A stretch of 64,000 nt of DNA, taken from Chryseobacterium camelliae (GTDB taxonomy: Bacteria; Bacteroidota; Bacteroidia; Flavobacteriales; Weeksellaceae). Shown here piece after piece: positions 52,060-60,031 of this stretch. The notes beneath the pieces are model-generated. The model was not told the DNA's origin. It saw nothing but the letters and a program-made list of their open reading frames with translations, and ran no database searches. Every line of letters begins with the position of its first letter. The stretch's first letter is position 1. Location: positions 2,046,001-2,110,000 of the forward strand of contig NZ_CP022986.1 in the NCBI RefSeq assembly GCF_002770595.1. The letters are read 5' to 3'. Made by a program: the position numbers and the translations under genes.

Positions 52060-52665
52060 ATGAACCCTGTAGCAGAGCACTACATCGCAGGCCTTAAACG
52101 GGCTTATTTTGATTACCAACAAGGGGAATCCTGGGAACATTTTGAAAAGATCAGACAGAGCCTTTCAGATACTAATACTCAGGAGCTCAAAAGAATATAT
52201 CCCGGTATCCCTGATGCACTGATCAGCCTTCTGGAGTATGTTGATGGCACGTACCGGAGGGAATATGCCGGTGAGAGAATATCATTTTATTTCCTGGGTT
52301 CAGACGTTGAGGAATATCCTTATTACCTGTTGCCTTCAGATAAAATTATTGAAAGCCGTAACCTGGCAGTTAAGTTCTATGCCGGTTATATCAACCGGGA
52401 ATATGATGAAGTTGAAATAGACAACAGGATCACTGACCGCGCAGATGCACTCAACTGGCTGCATTTTTCAGACTGCATGAATGGCGGCGGGAGCTCACAG
52501 CTGTTCATCGATTTCAGCCCATCTGAAAAAGGGACTTATGGCCAGATCGTACGGTTCCTGCATGATCCGGATGAGTTCAGCGTGATAGCAGACAGTTTTG
52601 AAGCATATCTGAAAATGCTGATGGATAAAGGTTACGATTTCATCCATGACTATGACTTTGAATAA
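52060..52665 (+). CDS. SMI1/KNR4 (SUKH) family protein
   Basis: 201 residues. The SUKH fold is seen in LKRIYPGIPDALISLLEYVDGTYRRE (proline-helix entry), FYFLGSDVEEYPYYLLPSD and the end region SQLFIDFSPSEKGTYGQIVRFLHDPDEFSVIADSFEAYLKMLM. SUKH proteins are typical immunity proteins against polymorphic toxins. No toxin is adjacent, so it is an orphan. It is 39 bp after the TfoX-like gene. Confidence 0.85.
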   Translation: MNPVAEHYIAGLKRAYFDYQQGESWEHFEKIRQSLSDTNTQELKRIYPGIPDALISLLEYVDGTYRREYAGERISFYFLGSDVEEYPYYLLPSDKIIESRNLAVKFYAGYINREYDEVEIDNRITDRADALNWLHFSDCMNGGGSSQLFIDFSPSEKGTYGQIVRFLHDPDEFSVIADSFEAYLKMLMDKGYDFIHDYDFE

Positions 52666-52798
52666 CAGCAGCATTAGATATCTTTGTTGTACACCTTCAT
52701 AAACCTCTTATATCTGCGAAAAAACAATAATAGATCATCATTCCGGAAAGGCTTTAACTGATTTGCAATGGATTTGGTGAATAAATAATTTTGTCCTT

Positions 52799-53158
52799 AT
52801 GAAAAACATTCGTCCTATTATTCCTGACAAATACCGGGATCCTGTTTATAAGTCTGTAGGAAATGATATTTTTGAAAATACTGAAGAACATATTTTTGCC
52901 TGTACCTTACATTTCGATCTGGAAGAAGGGGAAGATTCCCAGTACCCGCTGGAAGATGTGCTGGAAGAATTTTGCCTCTATATTTCCGATTTTTTCAATA
53001 AGGACTTTTTAAATCATTCCGGCAGTATGGTTGTTGAGCTGGCCGGTGAGCATCATGACCTGCTGAAAGCAGTACAGACCATCACCGGAAAAAGGGTTTA
53101 CAATACTGAATACCAAGGTAAGGACGGAAGGATCTATGTAAAACTGGTCATAGAATGA
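52799..53158 (+). CDS. Uncharacterised small cytosolic protein
   Basis: 119 residues, strongly acidic in the middle (HFDLEEGEDSQYPLEDVLEEFCLYISDFF) with a C-terminal alpha/beta part (MVVELAGEHHDLLKAVQTITGKRVYNTEYQGKDGRIYVKLVIE). No family recognised. It is convergent with the Nudix-type regulator, 18 bp between stops. Confidence 0.6.
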   Translation: MKNIRPIIPDKYRDPVYKSVGNDIFENTEEHIFACTLHFDLEEGEDSQYPLEDVLEEFCLYISDFFNKDFLNHSGSMVVELAGEHHDLLKAVQTITGKRVYNTEYQGKDGRIYVKLVIE

Positions 53159-53176
53159 TGATGATGCAGAATATGA

Positions 53177-53926
53177 TTACCAGTTGTTCAGTCCGTTTTC
53201 CAGGGCTTTCAGATAGTTTTCTTCATTGAAAGAATACAGATCCGGGGCTTTGTGGGCCCCCCCTCTCCTGCTTTCATCCAGTTTTGTCAGGATCCCCATA
53301 TTTTTTATTTTCCTGTAGAAATTCCCTCTGTTCAGTGTCCTGCCCAGAATGACTTCGTACAGCTTCTGAAGCTCGGAAAGGGTAAATTTCTCTGGCAGCA
53401 GATTATAGCCTATCGGCTTGTAAGAAATTTTTTCACGGAGTGTTAACAGGGCTTTATCTATAATGTCACGATGGTCCATAGCCAGTTCAATATCGGGAAG
53501 CTGGCTCAGGTATACCCACTCACAGGTTTCGCTCAATTCATCGGCGACCAAATTGAAACGGTCCGGATTATATAATGCATAATACCCGATCGTTACAAAT
53601 CTCTGCTTATTAAAAAGGGTTTCATCAAAATCCTCAAAATAAAATTCACTCCTGTTTTTCTTGCCGAAAACACCGAACTGCTCCAGGTATACATCGGTAA
53701 CCCCTACCCTGTTTTTAAGGATTCTCGCAACAGCATCCTCCAGGTCTTCATCTTTCTGCACGTATCCTCCGGGTAAAAACCACTGCTTCCGATAATTCAT
53801 TTTCAGCAACAGTACCTTCAGTTCATTCTGATCAAAACCGAAAATGACCGGGTCGGCAGACAAATGGGGAAGAAATTTCTGTTTTGCTTCTTCGGATCGT
53901 TGTAAAATCAGGTCTCTTGAATCCAT
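53177..53926 (-). CDS. Nudix-type transcriptional regulator (NrtR/AraR-like)
   Basis: 249 residues. An N-terminal Nudix fold covers about 20-150. A winged-helix C-terminal domain (about 165-245) has FTLSELQKLYEVILGRTLNRGNFYRKIKNMGILTKLDESRRGGAHKAPDLYSF. The Nudix box keeps G54 and E60 but the REUxEExGU half is R68 I L K N R V G V, so the metal-binding glutamates are lost. This is expected for ligand-sensing regulators, not hydrolases. In Bacteroides a protein of this type (AraR) controls arabinose genes. Here it is divergent from a TonB receptor and glycosidase locus. Confidence 0.85.
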   Translation of the reverse strand: MDSRDLILQRSEEAKQKFLPHLSADPVIFGFDQNELKVLLLKMNYRKQWFLPGGYVQKDEDLEDAVARILKNRVGVTDVYLEQFGVFGKKNRSEFYFEDFDETLFNKQRFVTIGYYALYNPDRFNLVADELSETCEWVYLSQLPDIELAMDHRDIIDKALLTLREKISYKPIGYNLLPEKFTLSELQKLYEVILGRTLNRGNFYRKIKNMGILTKLDESRRGGAHKAPDLYSFNEENYLKALENGLNNW

Positions 53927-53951
53927 TCTCTATTGATGCTATTATGAATGA

Positions 53952-53984
53952 CAAATTTAACAATAATATAGTTGCGTTGTTCAA
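53952..53984 (-). promoter_or_regulatory. Promoter of the Nudix-type regulator
   Basis: On the minus strand TTG (53982-53984) and TAAATTTG (53952-53959) are 22 bp apart. The -7 box is 25 bp before the ATG. Confidence 0.6.
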
Positions 53985-54034
53985 AGTATGCGCCATGATA
54001 TCTATTTCGGGAATTTTTTTCAGTCTACAATATG

Positions 54035-54055
54035 ATTGTTTCCATAAGAAACAAT
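54035..54055. promoter_or_regulatory. Perfect palindrome, candidate operator
   Basis: ATTGTTTC, five bases (CATAA), then GAAACAAT. It lies in the 546-bp divergent gap between the Nudix-type regulator and the TonB-receptor gene. Its 21-bp size fits a dimeric regulator. The rest of the gap is AT-rich and holds no supported gene. Confidence 0.55.
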
Positions 54056-54472
54056 GGAAAAAGAATGTAAATTAATCATTTTAATACACTGACAAGCAAT
54101 ATTTTACGCCAAATATTAAATTTTATTAACATTTTTTTTGGTAATCCCGGTGAAAGAATGTAGTATTGTAATGTTTCATAGTGAAGCAATGATAAAATGA
54201 TTTTGATCCTTAAAAAAGTTCAAGATTTCTGTTAAAAAAGCAAGAATAAGTTAATGATCCTTTCATTTAACTGATGAATATAAAATTGTACACAGAAGCT
54301 CTTAAAAAAAAGCTCTTGTATGCCACCGGTATCGTGCTGATGAAGAAACTGCTTTGGAAATAACCTGACTGGTGCTGAATAATAATACTTAATGCTCATC
54401 CCGTATGTATTGGATGCAGGTAAAGTCATGTCAAAAAAAGAAATTAAAAATGAAAATACACAAGTCAAACCC

Positions 54473-56737
54473 ATGAAAAAACTGAGCGTACAATTTTCAG
54501 TACTGGCACTGATGCTTTCATTCGGAACCGTATCTGGACAGCAGACCGACAGCCTGGCAATAAAAAAAGCAGTAAAGGCGGCTACAAAAAATGAAGAAGG
54601 GATCAAAACGGTTACCTCATCATCCAAAGAAGACAACAACAGGAATGTGATGCTGAATGCAGCCAATAATACAAGTCCGAGAGATGTGAATATCGGCCTT
54701 CCCTCTACCGTAGGAGGAATTACCATTCTGGAGAATGACCTTCCCGTAGTCTATTTCTTCTGGCCGGAACTGCCTAATAAAACCTGGCGCCAAAGCGTAG
54801 GCCTTGAAAAGACAGGCCTTTTAAAAATGGACCAGCTGGCCAATACCATGGGCGACCTTGGTTTTGCCGTGAACTCCTACTCCCAAACAGGCACTAAAGA
54901 CCTTAAAATAAAAGGTAAACTTACGACCAGTACTTTCGGATGGCTTCAGGGTGATGCCAATGTTTCAGGGCCAATATCAAAAGATAAAAGCTGGACCTAT
55001 ACTGCTGGAGCCCTGGTTAATTATGATCCCAGCACCTTTAAGCTCGGATTTGCAAGAAATGTGGATGAAACTAAAATTTTCAGGGTCGGAGTTACCAAAT
55101 ACTTTAAAGAAGACAAAGGTAAAATTTCATTATTGTATAAATATTCCGATTCCTACAGTGTAGGCAATTATGCAGTTTTCCAATATGGTGAAAACGGAAA
55201 AGTAACGGAGCTTGACAACTTCAGGATCGGCAGGGATTCCTATGTCGTTCGAGACGGCAGGATCAAGATGAAAGACATCCTTTCCGGACAAAACTACTGG
55301 GCATCCATGAGCGGTGATGATAACAGGTCACAGGCCCATACCTTCAATATATTCGGAAATTACAAGCTTAACAATGGCTGGGATTTCAAATTTTCTACCC
55401 TGGCCCACTTTGGAAAGGTGAAAATGTCCACGATCATCCCTATAAGCATATTCAACGCAGATGCATCTGCAGGCTACAGGCTGGCCTCCAACGGGCAGCC
55501 GTATTCAGGAGCTGTAGGAACTCAATTGGCTATGCACACCCCGGAAACCCCTACCACCAATATTGCAGGACGGTTTTCTGTAGACAAGCAAATCGGTAAC
55601 CACCACGTAACCATCGGATTATTAGAACAGTACTACCACGTAAATAAATATACTTCCAACCGGTCTTTCTTTTTCCAGACCGTGGAAGCGCAGCCGCAAA
55701 GGCTGATCGGGACGTCCACGGACGCAGACGGATTCTATAATTACAATATCGGAGGTGAATACCACAGCGGAACGGAGAATAAGCTTTCATTATACGCTAC
55801 CGATGAATGGAAAGTTACCGATAACCTTAACCTTAGCTACGGGCTCCACCTGAGAAACCATCTGATTGACGGCGAATTTTCCATGACGCCAAGGACGCCT
55901 GGCTTTGTATTTGGGGCCAATGATTTCCAGAGCATCAAAACCAACTGGCTGCAGGTGGCAGGAAGCTTAAATGCAACCTACAACATCAGCAAGAATTTCG
56001 GTGTCCTGGCCAACTTCCTGTATACAGAAGAAAACAGGAGGCTGGAAAGCTATTCCCAGGCATTCAACCCCAATACCAATAAAATCAAAAGCCCGCTGGG
56101 TGCTGTCGGGGTATTCTGGAATACAGATTATATCCAGCTGATTTCCCAGGCCACCATCCTGAAAAGGAACAACAACCTCAACCGGTACAACCTGGTCAAT
56201 CCTGCCAATACCACCCAATCGCAGAACGTAACGGTGTATTATGACATCCAGACCATAGGCTGGACTACGGATTTCGTGCTGAAGCCATTCAAAGGATTCA
56301 ACCTGCATTACCTGATCACGTTCCAGAATCCGGTATACAAAAACTTTACTTTCAATGCTTTTGGCAAAGATTATAATTATAATGATAACAATGTATTAGG
56401 GGTAGCTAAAGTCCTTATGGAAATAGATCCAAGCTACACCGTGGATAAGTGGAGGTTCTGGGCCAGCTTCAGGTATTTTTCAAAACAGTATGCCAACCTG
56501 ACCAATGCGCTGTATTTTGCGCCAAGATGGGAAACTTTCGGAGGCGTAAGCTACACTGTTAATAAAAACATCAACATAGGTGCTACCGTTATCAACTTCC
56601 TGAACCAGAGAGGAGCCAGCGGAACCATCAACGGTGCTGAGCTGATCACTGATGCAAGTCCGTACTATGGGAAGCTGCTCACCGGAACCTATATCATGCC
56701 TCTCACAGGCCAACTGTCTGTAAGCTTTAATTTCTAG
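54473..56737 (+). CDS. TonB-dependent receptor
   Basis: 754 residues. The signal peptide is MKKLSVQFSVLALMLSFGTVSGQ. The N-terminal region lacks a carboxypeptidase-like domain. The plug region includes DVNIGLPSTVGGITILENDLPVVYFFWPELPNKTW. A 22-strand barrel follows, ending in LTGQLSVSFNF with terminal Phe. It likely imports an oligosaccharide released or used by the downstream GH3 enzymes. Starts at 54392 and 54428 in the same frame are less likely because they precede the signal peptide. The GH3 gene begins 11 bp after its stop. Confidence 0.88.
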   Translation: MKKLSVQFSVLALMLSFGTVSGQQTDSLAIKKAVKAATKNEEGIKTVTSSSKEDNNRNVMLNAANNTSPRDVNIGLPSTVGGITILENDLPVVYFFWPELPNKTWRQSVGLEKTGLLKMDQLANTMGDLGFAVNSYSQTGTKDLKIKGKLTTSTFGWLQGDANVSGPISKDKSWTYTAGALVNYDPSTFKLGFARNVDETKIFRVGVTKYFKEDKGKISLLYKYSDSYSVGNYAVFQYGENGKVTELDNFRIGRDSYVVRDGRIKMKDILSGQNYWASMSGDDNRSQAHTFNIFGNYKLNNGWDFKFSTLAHFGKVKMSTIIPISIFNADASAGYRLASNGQPYSGAVGTQLAMHTPETPTTNIAGRFSVDKQIGNHHVTIGLLEQYYHVNKYTSNRSFFFQTVEAQPQRLIGTSTDADGFYNYNIGGEYHSGTENKLSLYATDEWKVTDNLNLSYGLHLRNHLIDGEFSMTPRTPGFVFGANDFQSIKTNWLQVAGSLNATYNISKNFGVLANFLYTEENRRLESYSQAFNPNTNKIKSPLGAVGVFWNTDYIQLISQATILKRNNNLNRYNLVNPANTTQSQNVTVYYDIQTIGWTTDFVLKPFKGFNLHYLITFQNPVYKNFTFNAFGKDYNYNDNNVLGVAKVLMEIDPSYTVDKWRFWASFRYFSKQYANLTNALYFAPRWETFGGVSYTVNKNINIGATVINFLNQRGASGTINGAELITDASPYYGKLLTGTYIMPLTGQLSVSFNF

Positions 56738-56748
56738 CCTTTAATCCA

Positions 56749-59049
56749 ATGAAAAAATCAGTTTTAAAAATATCTGCATTATTCCTGGGGGTCACCGTTT
56801 TTGCCCAGAATATCCAGAATGTATCCAATTCTGATGGCCCTGTTTTGGGCTATTCAGCAGAATCCGGACTTAAAATCCTCACGGTAAACGGAAAAAAATT
56901 CAAAGATTTAAATAAAAACGGAAAGCTGGACCGGTACGAAGACTGGCGCCTGACTGCTGAAGAAAGGGCCAAAGACCTTGCTTCTAAAATGTCGGTTGAA
57001 CAGATTGCAGGATTGATGCTGTACAGCGGGCATCAATCGGTTCCGGCTCCGGCGGATGGGTTCCGGGCGGGAAAATATAATGGGAAGCTGTATAAAGAGA
57101 GCGGTGCAAATGCATGGGACCTTACCGACCAGCAGAAAAACTTCCTTAAGGAAGACCATCTTCGCCATGTGCTCGTGACTACCGTAGAATCTCCTGAAGT
57201 AGCCGCGCGCTGGAGCAATACTTTACAGGCTTACGTGGAAGGACTGGGGTTAGGAATCCCTGCCAATAACAGTACTGATCCCAGGCATTCGGCTACCGTT
57301 ACGGCAGAGTTCAACGAAGGTGCCGGCGGACAGATTTCCCTATGGCCGGACGGACTGGCCATGGGAGCCACATTTGATCCTGAGCTGGTCAGGAAATTCG
57401 GGAGTATTGCCGCCCAGGAATACAGGGCATTAGGAATTTCAACCGCCCTTTCTCCACAGGTTGACCTGGGTACGGAACCCCGATGGTACAGGATCGCCTA
57501 TGTGTTCAGCGAAAGCCCTGAACTGACTACAGATATGGCGCGGGCGTATATAGACGGATTCCAGACTACGCCGGGAAAAGGGAATTCCAAAAACGGGTGG
57601 GGAAATAAAAGCGTCAACGCCATGGTAAAACACTGGCCCGGAGGAGGACCGGAAGAAGGCGGCCGCGATGCCCACTGGGCCATGGGCAAATATGCCGTGT
57701 ATCCAGGAAATAATTTCCAGGCCCATCTTAAACCATTCACAGAAGGTGCATTTAAGCTGAACGGAGGAACCGGCGAAGCATCGGCAGTGATGCCTTATTA
57801 TACGATCAGCTATAATCAGGACCAGAAAAACAAGGAAAATGTAGGCAACGGATTCAGCAAATACATCATCATCGACCTGCTCCGCGGGAAATACGGTTAT
57901 GACGGTGTGGTATGTACAGACTGGCTGATTACAGCCGACGAGCCTAAAACTCCGGGCCTGTTTGCCGGGAAACCCTGGGGTGTTGAAAAAATGTCTGTGG
58001 CCGAGCGGCATTACAAAGTCCTGGAAGCCGGTGTAGACCAGTTCGGGGGGAATAATGACAAAGGTCCTGTTCTGGAAGCGTATCGGATGGGTGTAAAAGA
58101 GCACGGCGAGAAATATATGCGCAGCCGTTTTGAACAGTCGGCAGTCCGCCTTTTGAAAAATTTCTTCAGGACCGGTTTGTTTGAAAATCCTTACGTAAAC
58201 GTAGAAGAAACCAAAAAGACCGTTGGGAACCCAGAATTTATGAAAGCAGGTTACGAGGCACAGGTGAAATCCATTGTCATGCTGAAAAACAAAGGCAGCA
58301 TCCTTCCTGTAAGGGAAAGAAAAACCGTTTACGTTCCTAAAAGATATTCTCCTGCCACATTCAACTGGTGGGGAATATATACGGCTCCATCCCTGGATTA
58401 TCCGGTAGACATAGAAAAGATAAAAACACATTTCAATATAACAGATGATCCTGCCAAAGCCGACTTCGCATTGGTCTTTGTGAAAAGCCCGCACAGCGAG
58501 GAAGGCGGTTACAGCGACATCGATGCAGCAGAAGGCGGGAACGGGTATCTCCCGATCTCGCTGCAGTATCAGACTTACCAGGCAGTAGAAGCACGTACCA
58601 AAAGTATGGCCGCCGGGGATCCGGTGGTAGCTCCTGCTGTGAAGGACCGGACATTTAAAAACAAAACATCTACGGCAGCCAATTTCACAGACCTGCAGAC
58701 CATTGAAAATACCTACAGGGCTATGAATGGCAAGCCTGTAGTGGTTTCGGTAACGGCATCAAAGCCTATGGCTTTCAACGAATTTGAAAAACATGCCGAT
58801 GCTATTCTGGTAAACTTCAATGTTTCCAACCAGGCAGTGGTAGACATCGTGTCAGGAAAATATGAACCTTCCGGCCTGCTTCCGCTCCAGATGCCTGCTG
58901 ACATGAAAACAGTTGAACAACAGAAAGAAGACGTACCGTATGATATGGAAACCCATCTGGATTCAGAAGGTCACCATTATGATTTCGGATATGGGATGAA
59001 CTGGTCCGGTGTCATCCGGGATGCCCGAACGGCAAAATACAGAAAATAA
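56749..59049 (+). CDS. Secreted GH3-family glycoside hydrolase
   Basis: 766 residues with signal peptide ending at VFAQ (about residue 20). A short calcium-loop-like module DLNKNGKLDRYEDWRL lies at 53-68. The GH3 N-terminal barrel has KHWPGGGPEEGGRDAHW (294-310) and the nucleophile D391 in VVCTDWL. The C-terminal alpha/beta domain begins near 500 and ends in SEGHHYDFGYGMNW. It probably acts as an exo-beta-glycosidase in the periplasm. It is part of a four-gene operon with the TonB receptor. Confidence 0.9.
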   Translation: MKKSVLKISALFLGVTVFAQNIQNVSNSDGPVLGYSAESGLKILTVNGKKFKDLNKNGKLDRYEDWRLTAEERAKDLASKMSVEQIAGLMLYSGHQSVPAPADGFRAGKYNGKLYKESGANAWDLTDQQKNFLKEDHLRHVLVTTVESPEVAARWSNTLQAYVEGLGLGIPANNSTDPRHSATVTAEFNEGAGGQISLWPDGLAMGATFDPELVRKFGSIAAQEYRALGISTALSPQVDLGTEPRWYRIAYVFSESPELTTDMARAYIDGFQTTPGKGNSKNGWGNKSVNAMVKHWPGGGPEEGGRDAHWAMGKYAVYPGNNFQAHLKPFTEGAFKLNGGTGEASAVMPYYTISYNQDQKNKENVGNGFSKYIIIDLLRGKYGYDGVVCTDWLITADEPKTPGLFAGKPWGVEKMSVAERHYKVLEAGVDQFGGNNDKGPVLEAYRMGVKEHGEKYMRSRFEQSAVRLLKNFFRTGLFENPYVNVEETKKTVGNPEFMKAGYEAQVKSIVMLKNKGSILPVRERKTVYVPKRYSPATFNWWGIYTAPSLDYPVDIEKIKTHFNITDDPAKADFALVFVKSPHSEEGGYSDIDAAEGGNGYLPISLQYQTYQAVEARTKSMAAGDPVVAPAVKDRTFKNKTSTAANFTDLQTIENTYRAMNGKPVVVSVTASKPMAFNEFEKHADAILVNFNVSNQAVVDIVSGKYEPSGLLPLQMPADMKTVEQQKEDVPYDMETHLDSEGHHYDFGYGMNWSGVIRDARTAKYRK

Positions 59050-59131
59050 AAATGAACGATACTATACCACTATTAAGTATTGAATATTGATCAATAACCA
59101 TTAATAATTAACATTGTTAATATGTAATCAC

Positions 59132-60010
59132 ATGAGAAAATTAATCATAACAGGCTTATTCCTGATGGCAGCCGGCAGTATTGATGCCCAGAAAACCATT
59201 CCACTTTACCAGGGCAAAGCTCCCGGCACCGAAAGCTGGACCCAAAAAGAAGCCCAGCAGTTTTCGGACCTCTTCAAAACAGAAGTGGTGTACAATGTCG
59301 CACAACCCTCCATGCTCGTTTTTGAAGCAGATAAGGCGAAGGCGAACGGAACCGTGATTATTATTGCTCCCGGAGGCGGATTTCAGAGCCTTTCCATCAA
59401 CCGTGAAGGGGTCGACCTGGCTAAAAAGCTGGCTGCAAAAGGCATTACTGCAATTGTTTTAAAATACAGGCTCCTGGAAACCAAATCCAATGACCCTGCC
59501 CGCGAAATGATGGACAACCTCAAAAGCAGGACTTCATTCGATGAGCGGACAGCACCCATTAAAATGATGGCCGGAGAAGATATCAGGACTGCTATTGCGT
59601 ATGTCCGGACGCATGCAAAAGAAATGAACATCAAACCGGACCGTCTAGGCGTCATCGGTTTTTCTGCCGGTTCAACCGTCATTCTGGAAAGCGTGCTCCA
59701 CAGCAAAGATGCATCTACGGTACCGAATTTTGCAGCCTCCATTTACGGAGGTCCTTCAGAAGATCTGCTCAAAGCTGAAATTCCTAAATCTCCGCTCCCC
59801 CTATTCATCTGTGCAGCCAGTGACGACCAGCTGAAGCTGGCTCCCAAATCTATCCTGCTGTATAACAAATGGACCGAAGCAGGACAGCCGGCCGAACTTC
59901 ATCTCTATGAAAAAGGCGGCCATGGATTCGGTATGGGAAAACAGAACCTGCCGGTAGACCACTGGTCTGACGTTTACATGGAATGGCTTGCATTCCACCA
60001 GTATTTATAA
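59132..60010 (+). CDS. Secreted alpha/beta hydrolase (acetylesterase-like)
   Basis: 292 residues with signal peptide MRKLIITGLFLMAAGSIDAQ. The oxyanion region is APGGGF (79-84). The nucleophile is S178 in GFSAGS. The acid is in AASDDQL, and the His in EKGGHGFGM. This places it with the BD-FAE/acetyl-xylan-esterase-like group that removes acetyl or feruloyl groups from plant polysaccharides. The ATG at 59132 gives the signal peptide; a start at 59114 adds six residues and is less likely. It lies between the two GH3 genes. Confidence 0.88.
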   Translation: MRKLIITGLFLMAAGSIDAQKTIPLYQGKAPGTESWTQKEAQQFSDLFKTEVVYNVAQPSMLVFEADKAKANGTVIIIAPGGGFQSLSINREGVDLAKKLAAKGITAIVLKYRLLETKSNDPAREMMDNLKSRTSFDERTAPIKMMAGEDIRTAIAYVRTHAKEMNIKPDRLGVIGFSAGSTVILESVLHSKDASTVPNFAASIYGGPSEDLLKAEIPKSPLPLFICAASDDQLKLAPKSILLYNKWTEAGQPAELHLYEKGGHGFGMGKQNLPVDHWSDVYMEWLAFHQYL

Positions 60011-60031
60011 AACCAATACAAAATAATACCT

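Noticed and set aside
53177-53926. Active Nudix hydrolase
   Set aside because: The catalytic glutamates of the Nudix box are replaced and a winged-helix domain is fused, which fits a regulator better.
57439-58494. A 351-codon open frame on the minus strand inside the first GH3 gene
   Set aside because: It is antisense to a clearly conserved enzyme, has no recognisable domain and is rich in Cys, Phe and Arg as expected for a shadow frame.
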